From contig CAJUKE010000010.1 of assembly GCA_910587075.1 (NCBI GenBank), forward strand, positions 14,248 to 71,501: DNA of 57,254 nt. The letters are read 5' to 3'. The stretch's first letter is position 1. The number at the start of each line of letters is the position of its first letter. Position numbers and translations under genes: made by a program. Origin of the DNA: an uncultured Muribaculaceae bacterium. GTDB lineage: Bacteria > Bacteroidota > Bacteroidia > Bacteroidales > Muribaculaceae. Shown one piece after another: positions 16,721 through 25,768 of this stretch. Below the pieces are notes generated by a model. The model did not search any database. It was given only the letters and a program-made list of their open reading frames with translations, and was not told the DNA's origin.

Positions 16721-18520
16721 ATGAAGAAACTTCTACCCCTGTTGCTAATGGCGCTCGCGGGCGCCGGAGCCGCTTCGGCGGCATCGAAAGAGCTGGGCTA
16801 CCATGTGATCGGCCTCTATGACGCCGCCGGTTACGACGTGCCCAACTATTTCGTGCTCCTTTCCGATAGCGAGAGCGCGAAATACGACCAGCGCACCGCC
16901 GCGGTGTCAATAACCGACGGCTATGTGTTGCAGCTCGACCTCTACAACGACGCGACGGACCCCGCCGTGGTCCCTGCCGCCACATACACCCCCAACACTG
17001 CCGCTTCCACCGCCCTGCGGGCCGGAACTTACGACCCCGAGTACACCAAACTCTTCTACTACAAGGATGGTAAGCAGTACGGCAACGCCGTCTCGCTCCT
17101 GGCTCCGGTGGAAATAAACCGCCTCAGCGACGGGTCGTACACACTGTCGACTACGGCCACTGACCCTGTGACAGAAACATCCCTCGACATCACGTTCAAA
17201 GGGCGCCTCCCGCTCAACGGCACCAACGACAAGCCGAGCGCCTTCACCCAGCTCCGCCGCGACCTCGACGTGACGCTCGACAAGGGTGGCATAGCCTTCT
17301 ACCAGGGGGTTACGGACTACTCCAACAACGGGGTGTCGTACATTAACCTCTATTCTGGCAAGTTCAACGAGGGCGGCGGCATGACCGAGGATGGCGTCAA
17401 CCTCGCAATGATGGTGGCCCACAAGCGTTTCGTCAAGAAAACCGCCTACACGATCGTCGACGGCGAGTATGTGGCCGCTACCGACCTTTCGAGGTTCACC
17501 TGGTACCCCGGCCGCGAGATTGACTACTCGGTCGGCTCCGACGTGGTGTCGATGCCTTTCGGCTCCTTTATCCGCGTCCGCCAGAATGGCGAGTACGTCT
17601 ACGGCTATCTCAAGATCGGCACCTTCACCATCGAGTCGGACGGCAACGGCAACGTCAGCGGCCAGCTCGACGCTTACACCGACCTGGGCTACCACGTCAC
17701 CGCCACATTCAGCGGTCCCATGGGGCTCAACACCGACAACGCCACCTTCAAATCAGCCATTTCCGACCTCTCCGACGACGTTGACCTCGACTTCTCGACG
17801 CTCGAAAAAGGCCGAATCTACCATACTGGAATCACCGGCGGGTGCCGCACCTTCATTGTCGACCTCGGCTCCCCCAGCGGCAAGGACGCGGGTGTGATGT
17901 ACGGCGGCGACATACTCCGCATGGAGTTCCTCTCGCCCGTGAAGACGGCGGTGCTCCAGCCGGGTCTCTACACCGTGATTCCCGTGCGCTGGAACAGCTA
18001 CGAGCTCGCAGCGGGGGGCACCTATGAGCCTATGAGCCTCAACAAGGGGTACTTCGGCAACGGCGGCGAACAGATAGGCACCCGCTACGCCCACTTCGAG
18101 GAGGGGCGCTACCTCGTATACGACTGCGTGGGCCCGGCTGATGAGGGCACCGTGCTCGTCGAAACCGACGACTACATCAACTACCGCTTCGACATCAAGC
18201 TCGTCGACGACGCTGGATTCGAAATCCGCGGTACCTGGGACAAGCCGCTCGAATACCAGTACGACAACAACGCCCTGGCCGAGGAGCTCGGTCTGTCGGG
18301 CGTATCGGTAGTCGCCGAGGGTTCGGCCATCGGGGCCGTTGTCGAGGGGCGCCGCGTGGTGGTGCTCAACGGCGGGAACTCCCCGGTTGCCATCCTTGAC
18401 CTTGACGGGCGGCTTGCCGCCTCCGGCACCGCCGACGAAGCCATCGACGTCGCGGCTCTCGCGCCCGGCATCTACATTCTTTCAATCAACAATCAATCAA
18501 TCAAAATCGCTGTAAAATGA
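16721..18520 (+). CDS. Secreted repeat protein with T9SS-like C-terminal domain
   Basis: A 599-residue exported protein with a signal peptide cleaved near A-S-A (20). The body is beta-rich and contains about three related modules, each ending in a hydrophobic strand followed by x-G-x-(L/M): near 140-170 (TSLDITFKGRLPL), 300-330 (LGYHVTATFSGPM) and 490-510 (AGFEIRGTWDKPL). The last 75 residues look like a type A T9SS sorting domain: VAILDLDGRLA, then LAPGIYILSI and a terminal KIAVK. It should be exported by T9SS and surface-attached or released. The function is unknown. It is first in an operon and overlaps the next gene by 4 bases. Confidence 0.75.
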   Translation: MKKLLPLLLMALAGAGAASAASKELGYHVIGLYDAAGYDVPNYFVLLSDSESAKYDQRTAAVSITDGYVLQLDLYNDATDPAVVPAATYTPNTAASTALRAGTYDPEYTKLFYYKDGKQYGNAVSLLAPVEINRLSDGSYTLSTTATDPVTETSLDITFKGRLPLNGTNDKPSAFTQLRRDLDVTLDKGGIAFYQGVTDYSNNGVSYINLYSGKFNEGGGMTEDGVNLAMMVAHKRFVKKTAYTIVDGEYVAATDLSRFTWYPGREIDYSVGSDVVSMPFGSFIRVRQNGEYVYGYLKIGTFTIESDGNGNVSGQLDAYTDLGYHVTATFSGPMGLNTDNATFKSAISDLSDDVDLDFSTLEKGRIYHTGITGGCRTFIVDLGSPSGKDAGVMYGGDILRMEFLSPVKTAVLQPGLYTVIPVRWNSYELAAGGTYEPMSLNKGYFGNGGEQIGTRYAHFEEGRYLVYDCVGPADEGTVLVETDDYINYRFDIKLVDDAGFEIRGTWDKPLEYQYDNNALAEELGLSGVSVVAEGSAIGAVVEGRRVVVLNGGNSPVAILDLDGRLAASGTADEAIDVAALAPGIYILSINNQSIKIAVK

Positions 18521-19950
18521 TGAAAAAGTCCATTCTGCTCGCTTCCGGGCTGGCCGTGGCGCTCGCTGCCGCCGCCTTTACCGAAGTCACCGAGACCATG
18601 ACCGTGCGCCTGGCCGACGGCACCGCTGTGGAATATGATATAGACCAGGTCGAGAAGGTGGAGTTCGAGACCGTTGAGACTACCGTCGGGCTCCTCTTTA
18701 CCGGGGCCGACGGCACGGAGATAGCGAAAACCGGGGCTATGACCTCGATGTTCCGCTTCCTCCCCGCCGACAACGACCAGGCGGTGCGCCTCTACTTCGG
18801 CACCGCCGTCGGGGCCGAATCGTTTGCCGCCCTCGGCGAGGGCTCCCATGTGTTCCTTCTTGACTGCGCCCTCTCGGCGCTTTACCAGGGGGAGGTATCG
18901 CTCACCGGCGCGTCGGGCATAACACTTACCGGCTTCGAAATCGCCGACGGGGTTGCCGCTTCGGAGCTTCCCGAGGTGTCGCAGGGTACCGTTACCACCA
19001 CCCGCAACGCCAAGGGCGTGCTCACCGTGGAGCTTGACGCCGTGCTGGCCGACGGGTCGGCCCTCCGCGCCTCCTACACCGGCACCCCCTCCGACATCAC
19101 CTCCGTTGAGGAGCTCTTCCCCTCGGGCGAAATCAAGAACGAGATGTCATACTACGGCTACAGTGGCGACGTCGAGGTGACCTCGGCAATCACCGGCGTG
19201 AAAATCACCGACTATAACGACTGGAAGCGCTTCACTTTCACTTTCGAGAGCGCCAGCGCCCAGTCCTGCACAATCGAGATCGACCCCGCGGCCATAGGCC
19301 AGCAGCTTGATTTCGCGACCCTTGAGTCCCATACCGTCAACTTCCGATACGGTTCGGTGCAGGTGTCGGGTCCCAACGACCAATACCGCAACCAGGGCGT
19401 TGAGGGCACGATCCTCATCACCGACAACGGTGACGGCACAGTGACCATCCTGGCCGACGTCACCAACAAGTACAAGAATATGTGGGGCAGCGGCACTTCC
19501 GGCACACCCGAGCGCGTGGTGCTCTCCTACAGCGGACCCTGCGAGGGGCTCGCCCCGGTGATCAAGAACGAAATCACCTTCTTCAACCCCGACGGCGCGC
19601 AAATCAACTATACCGAGATTTCGAGCGTGAAGAAGACCACTTCGAGCGGCCTGTCGAAATACATCTTCACCGTGACCGACGACGCTATCGACTGGAACTG
19701 GGGCAGCCAGCTCTTCGTGATGCTCGACCCCGAGCTGGTAGGGCAGGAGGTTGACCTTCTCACCGAGACAAAGAGCGCCGCCTGCGTGGTCACCGACGTG
19801 CAGGTGAGCAATTTCGACCGCTATCCCGCGCCCCTGAGCGGCAAGCTCAAGGTTATCGACAACGGCGACGGCAACGTGACCATCACCGCCGACTTCGCCA
19901 ACGCCTCCAACAACCGCGTCGTGCTCTCCTACGACGGCGCTCTGAAATAA
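18517..19950 (+). CDS. Exported repeat protein related to its upstream neighbour
   Basis: A 477-residue protein with a signal peptide (to about 20) and a short N-terminal module (MTVRLADGTAVEYDI..VEKVEFE) of a type common at the start of Bacteroidales exported proteins. Three beta modules follow, ending ALRASYTGTP (about 190), RVVLSYSGP (about 345) and RVVLSYDGALK at the C-terminus; the last two share the phrase DNGDG.VTI.AD. They resemble the modules of the preceding gene. Unlike the neighbours it has no T9SS-like C-terminal domain. ATGA overlap with the upstream gene and a 9-base gap to the subtilase show one operon. Function unknown. Confidence 0.72.
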   Translation: MMKKSILLASGLAVALAAAAFTEVTETMTVRLADGTAVEYDIDQVEKVEFETVETTVGLLFTGADGTEIAKTGAMTSMFRFLPADNDQAVRLYFGTAVGAESFAALGEGSHVFLLDCALSALYQGEVSLTGASGITLTGFEIADGVAASELPEVSQGTVTTTRNAKGVLTVELDAVLADGSALRASYTGTPSDITSVEELFPSGEIKNEMSYYGYSGDVEVTSAITGVKITDYNDWKRFTFTFESASAQSCTIEIDPAAIGQQLDFATLESHTVNFRYGSVQVSGPNDQYRNQGVEGTILITDNGDGTVTILADVTNKYKNMWGSGTSGTPERVVLSYSGPCEGLAPVIKNEITFFNPDGAQINYTEISSVKKTTSSGLSKYIFTVTDDAIDWNWGSQLFVMLDPELVGQEVDLLTETKSAACVVTDVQVSNFDRYPAPLSGKLKVIDNGDGNVTITADFANASNNRVVLSYDGALK

Positions 19951-19959
19951 GCCAATGCC

Positions 19960-22152
19960 ATGCGATTAGCGAAATACATACTTGCCCTGTCGGCGGGCGC
20001 CCTCGCGATGGGCGCCCTCGGGCAGGCGCTCGCCCCCAACGCCGAACTGCTTCTGCTGCGCCGCTCCATGGGACGCCCCATGACGCGCCTGGCGGCTAAG
20101 GGTAAGGCGGTGGAGCCTGTCGACACCGCCGCCGTCGGGGCGTACATCTTCTACGACGATCCGTCGGGCCTGGCCGCCGCCGAGGCACTCGGCGCGAGGG
20201 TGAGCCGCGACTACGGCTCGTTTGCCACGGCCACCGTGCCGGTGGCCCGGCTGGCTGAAATAGGCCGCGCCAAGGGGGTCCGCTATGTGTCGCTCGGCAA
20301 CGAGGTGACCCTCCTGAACGACTACAATCGCTCGCGTACCGGGGTCGACGCACTGCACTCCAACTCCACCGCGGCGCTCCCCGGCCCGTTCACGGGCAAA
20401 GGAGTGGTGGTGGGCGTGATCGACAGCGGTGTCGAGTACGGCCACATAGCCTTCCGCGAATCCTCCGGCACCGGGCTGCGCATCAAGGCGGTGTGGGAGC
20501 AGAAGTCTTCCAAGGGGACCCCTCCCGCGGGGTTCGGCTACGGCTCGGAATACACCACCCCCGAGGATATTCTCGGGTCGGTATATGATACCGCGACGAG
20601 CTTCCACGGCTCCCACACGATGGGCACCGCCGCCGGGGCCGACCTCTCGGGGCGCTACTACGGCGTGGCTCCCGACGCGGAGATCGTGTTCGTGAGCTTC
20701 GGCGACGACGATACCAATATCGTCGACGGCATAAGCTACATTTTCGACTACGCCGACAGGGTGGGGAAGCCCTGCGTGATCAATATGAGCCTCGGCCAGC
20801 ATATGGGCCCACACAACGGCACCTCCATCATCGACCGGTACATCGATTCGGTCACCGGCCCGGGGCGCGTGATAGTCGGGGCGTGCGGCAACGAGGGTGA
20901 GACGCGTCTCCACACCTCCGAGACCTTCACCGAGGCCGACACCCGCCTGAAGTCGATGCTCACCTTCGCGGAGGGGGTCACCCACAAGCACCACTACCTC
21001 GACGTGTGGGGCACGGCGGGCAGCGCGATGAAGGTTAAGATCTGCGTGGCCCAGTCGCTCAAGGGTAACATCGTGGCCGAGTCCGCCGCGTGCGACCCCG
21101 CGTCGGAATCATCGGCCACGGTGATCAAGGCGTTCGACATCGACGAGGTAGGCGCCACCGCCACAGTGGTTATGCGTGGCGAGGTGTCGCCGGTCAACGG
21201 TCAGCCCCATGTGCGCGTCGAGTGCACCGCCGAGGAGATTGCCGACGGCCGCGTGCTGGCGGTGGTGGTCGACGGCGAGCCCGGGGCCACTGTCGACATT
21301 TGGAACTTCAGCGGCCACGAGTTTTCGGCCAACAACAAGTCCGGCTGGACCGACGGCACGATCTCCGGCACCGTGGGCGAAATCGGGGGCACCGCCCGCA
21401 CGATTATCCCTGTGGGCTCCTACGACTCCCGCGACCGCATCGACTGGACCAGCGGCGGATATTCGCTATGGTCGGAGAACTTCGTGCACGAGCCCGACCA
21501 CCGCTCCACGTTCTCAAGCTGCGGCCCGACAGCCGACGGCCGCGTGGCGCCCGCGGTGCTCGCCGGCGGTAGCCCGGTGATTTCGGCCATTAACCGCCAC
21601 GCCTATGTCGCGATGGGTTTGGACCTCAATTATATGACCAACGGGGTTTCGACCAACTCCGACGGCGTGAAGTCGTACTATAGCTACAGCGTAGGCACCT
21701 CGATGGCCGCGCCTTTCGTGGCTGGAACCGTGGCGCTGATGCTTGAGGCCGACCCGGAACTCACCCCGCAGCGTGCCCGCGAACTCCTGGAGAAAACCGC
21801 CGACACCGACCCCTATATGGGGGAGCTGCCCAACAACCTCTACGGCGCCGGGCGCCTGAACGCCCTCCGTTGCGTGAAGGAACTGTTAGGGCTCCCTTCG
21901 GCGGGGGTGTCCGCGACGCTCTCCGAGGATGGGCTGAAGGTGTGGCGAGAAGGGAGCGCCGTAGTGGTCTCCCTGCCGTCGGCCCGCGAAGGCTCGCGCC
22001 TCGAAGTCCGCTCCACCACCGGGGCGCTCGTGGCCTCGTTCCCCATTGGCCCGACACCGCTCACGGTCGATGCCTCCGCTTGGGGCAAAGGGGTGTTCAT
22101 CCTCTCGGCCTCAACCCCGGCGGGATGCCGCAGCGTGAAGCTCGCCCTCTGA
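19960..22152 (+). CDS. Subtilisin-family (S8) serine peptidase, secreted, with T9SS-like C-terminal domain
   Basis: A 730-residue secreted peptidase. Signal peptide to about residue 22; residues 30-130 look like a propeptide. The catalytic triad is intact: Asp155 in GVIDSGV, His216 in FHGSHTMGT, Ser581 in GTSMAAPFVAGT, with oxyanion Asn311 in GACGNEGE. Between Asn and Ser sits an inserted beta domain (about 335-500) of the kind seen in large Bacteroidetes subtilases. The C-terminal 65 residues resemble a T9SS sorting domain (LEVRSTTGALVASF..., GKGVFILSAS, SVKLAL). It lies in one operon with two exported repeat proteins and a small protein, so it may process or display them; that is inference. 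Confidence 0.85.
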   Translation: MRLAKYILALSAGALAMGALGQALAPNAELLLLRRSMGRPMTRLAAKGKAVEPVDTAAVGAYIFYDDPSGLAAAEALGARVSRDYGSFATATVPVARLAEIGRAKGVRYVSLGNEVTLLNDYNRSRTGVDALHSNSTAALPGPFTGKGVVVGVIDSGVEYGHIAFRESSGTGLRIKAVWEQKSSKGTPPAGFGYGSEYTTPEDILGSVYDTATSFHGSHTMGTAAGADLSGRYYGVAPDAEIVFVSFGDDDTNIVDGISYIFDYADRVGKPCVINMSLGQHMGPHNGTSIIDRYIDSVTGPGRVIVGACGNEGETRLHTSETFTEADTRLKSMLTFAEGVTHKHHYLDVWGTAGSAMKVKICVAQSLKGNIVAESAACDPASESSATVIKAFDIDEVGATATVVMRGEVSPVNGQPHVRVECTAEEIADGRVLAVVVDGEPGATVDIWNFSGHEFSANNKSGWTDGTISGTVGEIGGTARTIIPVGSYDSRDRIDWTSGGYSLWSENFVHEPDHRSTFSSCGPTADGRVAPAVLAGGSPVISAINRHAYVAMGLDLNYMTNGVSTNSDGVKSYYSYSVGTSMAAPFVAGTVALMLEADPELTPQRARELLEKTADTDPYMGELPNNLYGAGRLNALRCVKELLGLPSAGVSATLSEDGLKVWREGSAVVVSLPSAREGSRLEVRSTTGALVASFPIGPTPLTVDASAWGKGVFILSASTPAGCRSVKLAL

Positions 22153-22179
22153 AACACTAATTATTAAACACAAACAGCG

Positions 22180-22701
22180 ATGAAACTGCGTAAAATCATA
22201 TTCTCGATATGCTGCGGGGCCCTGCTGGCCCTCGCCGCGTCGCTCGGCGCCGCCGCGGCGGAACCCGACGGCATGGTGGTCACGATGCTCAAAGTAAACC
22301 TCGCCAACGGCGACTGTGAGCGATTCATATTCCCCGACCACCCCTCTATGACATTCGACGGGGCCGATATGGTGGTGACCTCCGACGTTGCCGAGAGCCG
22401 CTACCTCCGCTCTACGGTAGCCCATTTCGACTTCGAGCGGGGCATCCCTCCCGGCACCTCCGCCGTAGAGTCGGCCACCGCGACACCAGACACGTTCCTC
22501 TTCTCCTTCGCCGACAACGCGACCGTGGTGATGGCCTCGGAGAAGCTCACCCGTGCCGACCTCTTCACCATCGGGGGCGCCAAAGTGGCCTCGGCCCCGG
22601 CTGTGGGGGGCGTTGTGACCCTCTCAGTGGCTGAGCTCCCCGCCGGGGTTTACATCGTGGCCCCCGATTGCCGCGAAGCGGTGAAAATCATCAAGAAGTA
22701 A
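22180..22701 (+). CDS. Small exported protein: N-terminal module plus T9SS-like C-terminal domain
   Basis: A 173-residue protein with a signal peptide (to about 27). It then has only an N-terminal beta module (MLKVNLANGDCERFIF...MTFDGADMVVTSD...VAHFDFE) and a C-terminal sorting-like domain (RADLFTIGGAKVAS, LPAGVYIVAP, AVKIIKK). There is no room for another domain. The N-terminal module is the same type as that at the start of the 18517-19950 product. It is the last gene of the operon, 27 bases after the subtilase, and is followed by a strong terminator. Confidence 0.72.
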   Translation: MKLRKIIFSICCGALLALAASLGAAAAEPDGMVVTMLKVNLANGDCERFIFPDHPSMTFDGADMVVTSDVAESRYLRSTVAHFDFERGIPPGTSAVESATATPDTFLFSFADNATVVMASEKLTRADLFTIGGAKVASAPAVGGVVTLSVAELPAGVYIVAPDCREAVKIIKK

Positions 22702-22731
22702 GTAGGTTGTAGAAATATTCAGACCCGTTAC

Positions 22732-22767
22732 GCGCCGCGGATGAGCCCCATCCGCGGCGCTTTTTTT
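22732..22767 (+). terminator. Strong rho-independent terminator
   Basis: Perfect 12-base stem GCGCCGCGGATG (22732-22743) / CATCCGCGGCGC (22749-22760), followed by seven Ts. It ends the secreted-protein operon. Confidence 0.93.
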
Positions 22768-22872
22768 CCACATTCCGCGTATAATGCCGATATTCTCCGA
22801 ACTAATTCCATATGGCGGGCGTTAGTAAAGCATATTCAACTTTTTTATACTTTATTAAACGTTTCGCTATTT

Positions 22873-23424
22873 ATGGTAAGAGTAAACTGGTTCAAAGGGA
22901 TTAAGCGCGCCGTTATGGCCGCTGTTGCAGTTGTGTGCGTGTCAGTCGGGGCTTCGGCGCAGAAGGCCGAAATCCAGGTGGGCTACGGCGGCTACACGCA
23001 GATGGACGCTTCCGACTGCCACGACGGATGGGACCACGTTAACACCGCCTGGGGTGCCGTTACCGCCGGTGTCAACTTCCAGATTAACCGCAAGATGTGG
23101 ATCGGCCCGAGCTACACATTCTCCAGCACCACGACCAAGGGTGGCCCCCACCATTCGAGCATCGCCTACCACGCCATCATGCTCAACGGGCGCTACGAGT
23201 ACTACCGCAACTCGATTATCTCGCTCTACGCACACCTGGGCCTGGGCGCTGAAATTTCGCATATGATGCCCCGCCACGACGATGCCTATAACAAGGCTTA
23301 CTTCGCCTACCAGATTACCCCCGTGGGGGCGCAGTTCGGCATTTCCCGCGCCGCCTATATGTTCGCCGAGCTGGGCTACGGCGCGCAGGGCCTGCTCCAG
23401 GTAGGTTTCCGTTTCCGCCTCTGA
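22873..23424 (+). CDS. Small outer-membrane beta-barrel protein
   Basis: A 183-residue protein with a signal peptide ending near SVGASAQ (about 30). The mature part has alternating amphipathic strands (EIQVGYGGYTQM, GAVTAGVNFQI, MWIGPSYTFSS, IMLNGRYEYY, ISLYAHLGLGAEI, ISRAAYMFAELGYG) and ends in LLQVGFRFRL, with a terminal hydrophobic pattern suited to insertion by the BAM machinery. This fits an eight-stranded OmpA/OmpX-sized barrel. The frame is open back to 22741 across the preceding terminator; ATG 22873 begins the signal peptide. It is monocistronic. Confidence 0.75.
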   Translation: MVRVNWFKGIKRAVMAAVAVVCVSVGASAQKAEIQVGYGGYTQMDASDCHDGWDHVNTAWGAVTAGVNFQINRKMWIGPSYTFSSTTTKGGPHHSSIAYHAIMLNGRYEYYRNSIISLYAHLGLGAEISHMMPRHDDAYNKAYFAYQITPVGAQFGISRAAYMFAELGYGAQGLLQVGFRFRL

Positions 23425-23447
23425 CCTGAGGGGCATACCGCCTTATA

Positions 23448-23492
23448 AAAACCGCCTCTTTCCGCCGCTCCGGCACGGATGGAGGCGGTTTT
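23448..23492 (+). terminator. Rho-independent terminator
   Basis: Stem AAAACCGCCTC (23448-23458) / GAGGCGGTTTT (23482-23492) with a 23-base loop that can fold further. The symmetric A and T ends suit either direction. Confidence 0.75.
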
Positions 23493-23548
23493 CAGCGTTG
23501 TTTCAGTCGGTTTCTGTTGTAAATGTGGGAAATGTGGGGGATTTTTAG

Positions 23549-23556
23549 TAATTTTG
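23549..23556 (+). promoter_or_regulatory. Promoter -7 element of the glyS operon
   Basis: TAATTTTG, 38 bases before ATG 23595; no clear -33 box. No T-box or other leader structure fits in the short leader. Confidence 0.6.
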
Positions 23557-23594
23557 CCCGCTAAAGCAAACAATCAAAGCAAATAACTAAATAC

Positions 23595-25139
23595 ATGGCA
23601 CAACAGGAAGACGTGTTTAAGAAAATCGTTTCTCACGCCAAGGAATACGGTTTCGTTTTTCAGTCAAGTGAAATCTACGACGGGCTTTCGGCCGTTTACG
23701 ACTATGGTCAGAACGGTGTGGAGCTCAAGAACAATATCAAGCGCTACTGGTGGGAGGCTATGACCCTCCTCCACGAGAACATCGTCGGCATCGACTCGGC
23801 GATTTTCATGCACCCCACCATCTGGAAGGCATCGGGCCACGTTGACGCCTTCAACGATCCCCTGATCGACAACCGCGACTCCAAGAAGCGCTACCGCGCC
23901 GACGTGCTCATCGAGGAGCAGATCGCCAAGTACGACGACAAAATCGAGAAAGAGGTGGCCAAGGCCCGCAAGCGCTTCGGCGAGAGCTTCGACGAGGCTC
24001 TCTACCGCCAGACCAACCCTCGCGTGGCCGAGCACCAGGCAAAGCGTGACGCCCTCCACACCCGCTTCGCCGAGGCTATGAACGCCAACGACCTCAACGA
24101 GCTGCGTCAGATCATCCTCGACGAGGAGATCGTTGACCCGCTGAGCGGCACCCGCAACTGGACCGAGGTGCGCCAGTTCAACCTTATGTTCAAAACCGAG
24201 ATGGGGTCGACCGCCGACGGCGCGATGACCGTTTACCTCCGCCCCGAAACCGCCCAGGGTATCTTCGTGAACTACCTCAACGTGCAGAAGACCGGCCGCA
24301 TGCGCATACCCTTCGGTATCGCTCAGATCGGTAAGGCGTTCCGCAACGAGATCGTGGCCCGCCAGTTCATCTTCCGTATGCGCGAGTTCGAGCAGATGGA
24401 GATGCAGTTCTTCGTGCGCCCCGGCACCGAGCTGGAGTGGTTCAAGAGCTGGAAGGAGACCCGCCTGCGCTGGCACAAGGCCCTCGGCCTGGGCGACGAG
24501 AAGTACCGCTACCACGATCACGAGAAGCTGGCCCATTACGCCAACGCCGCGACCGACATCGAGTTCCAGATGCCTTTCGGCTTCAAGGAGGTGGAGGGTA
24601 TCCACTCCCGCACCAACTTCGACCTCTCGCAGCATGAGAAGTTCTCCGGCAAGAATATCAAATATTTCGATCCCGAACTGAACGAAAGCTACGTTCCCTA
24701 CGTTATCGAAACATCCATCGGTGTCGACCGTATGTTCCTTTCGGTGCTCTGCTCCAGCTACGAGGAGCAGGCCCTCGAAGGTGGCGACAGCCGCGTGGTG
24801 CTCCACCTCCCCGAGGCTCTCGCCCCTGTGAAGTGCGCAGTGATGCCCCTGGTGCGCAAGGACGGCCTCCCCGAAAAGGCCCGCGAGATCGTCAACGAGC
24901 TCAAGTTCGACTTCAACACCCACTACGAGGAGAAGGACTCCATCGGCAAGCGCTACCGCCGCCAGGACGCCATCGGCACCCCGTTCTGCATCACCGTCGA
25001 CCATCAGACGCTTGAGGACGGCACCGTGACCCTCCGCGAACGCGACAGCATGGCCCAGAGCCGCGTCAAAATCGACGAGCTCCGTGGCATAATCGCCGAC
25101 CGCGTGTCGCTCAACGCGCTCCTCCGCAAACTTAACTAA
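23595..25139 (+). CDS. glyS: Glycyl-tRNA synthetase (dimeric type)
   Basis: A 514-residue class II synthetase of the single-chain alpha2 type, which charges tRNA-Gly. The N-terminal KIVSHAKEYGFVFQSSEIYDGL is diagnostic. Motif 2 lies in GIAQIGKAFRNEI and REFEQMEMQFFV, and motif 3 near ETSIGVDRMFL. The C-terminal anticodon-binding domain (from about 400) contains APVKCAVMPLV and YRRQDAIGTPFCITVD. The length is as expected. It heads a run of genes with short gaps (12 and 14 bases, then 71) to lemA, the FKBP and the sulfatase. Confidence 0.96.
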   Translation: MAQQEDVFKKIVSHAKEYGFVFQSSEIYDGLSAVYDYGQNGVELKNNIKRYWWEAMTLLHENIVGIDSAIFMHPTIWKASGHVDAFNDPLIDNRDSKKRYRADVLIEEQIAKYDDKIEKEVAKARKRFGESFDEALYRQTNPRVAEHQAKRDALHTRFAEAMNANDLNELRQIILDEEIVDPLSGTRNWTEVRQFNLMFKTEMGSTADGAMTVYLRPETAQGIFVNYLNVQKTGRMRIPFGIAQIGKAFRNEIVARQFIFRMREFEQMEMQFFVRPGTELEWFKSWKETRLRWHKALGLGDEKYRYHDHEKLAHYANAATDIEFQMPFGFKEVEGIHSRTNFDLSQHEKFSGKNIKYFDPELNESYVPYVIETSIGVDRMFLSVLCSSYEEQALEGGDSRVVLHLPEALAPVKCAVMPLVRKDGLPEKAREIVNELKFDFNTHYEEKDSIGKRYRRQDAIGTPFCITVDHQTLEDGTVTLRERDSMAQSRVKIDELRGIIADRVSLNALLRKLN

Positions 25140-25151
25140 ACTATCAACGAA

Positions 25152-25754
25152 ATGAAAAAAGGACTTATCATAACCATCGCCGTGGTGGTGTGCCTCTTCA
25201 TCCTCTTTGCCGGAGGGTGTTCGAGCTACAACGGCATGGTGGAAGCCGACCAGGCCGTGCAGAAGCAGTGGGGTCAGGTTGAAAACCAGTACCAGCGCCG
25301 CAACGACCTCATCCCCAACCTCGTGGGCACGGTCAAAGGGTACGCCGAGCATGAGAGCGAGACCCTCCAGGGTGTGACCAACGCCCGCGCCGGCCTCACC
25401 AAGGCTTACAACGAGGCCAACGCCGCCCAGGCCGAGGGCCCCGCCGACATAGCCGCCTACCAGCAGGCCCAGGGTCAGCTCAAGAGCGCCCTCGACATCT
25501 ACGTCAACGCCGTTCGCGAGGCATACCCCGACCTCAAGGCCAACGAGAACTTCCTCTCGCTTCAGGCACAGCTCGAACAGACCGAGAACCGCGTGTCGAC
25601 CGAGCGCAAGCGCTACAACGAGGTTGTCGAGGCTTACAACGTGAAGGTGCTCCGCTTCCCCGGCCGCATCTTCGCCGCCATCTTCGGCTACGGCCCCAAG
25701 GATATGTTCAAAGCCGAGGAGGGCGCCCAGAAAGCTCCCAAGGTTGAATTCTAA
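25152..25754 (+). CDS. lemA: LemA-family membrane protein
   Basis: A 200-residue protein of the LemA family. It has an N-terminal hydrophobic segment (4-22) and a long helical body with the family marks YNGMVEADQAVQKQWGQVEN and YQRRNDLIPNLVGTVKGYA. The function of the family is unsettled; many homologs sit with TPM-domain or M48 peptidase genes, which are absent here. The Cys after AGG near residue 23 could be a lipobox, but the family usually keeps the helix as an anchor. Confidence 0.9.
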   Translation: MKKGLIITIAVVVCLFILFAGGCSSYNGMVEADQAVQKQWGQVENQYQRRNDLIPNLVGTVKGYAEHESETLQGVTNARAGLTKAYNEANAAQAEGPADIAAYQQAQGQLKSALDIYVNAVREAYPDLKANENFLSLQAQLEQTENRVSTERKRYNEVVEAYNVKVLRFPGRIFAAIFGYGPKDMFKAEEGAQKAPKVEF

Positions 25755-25768
25755 GTCGCATCGCAGCA

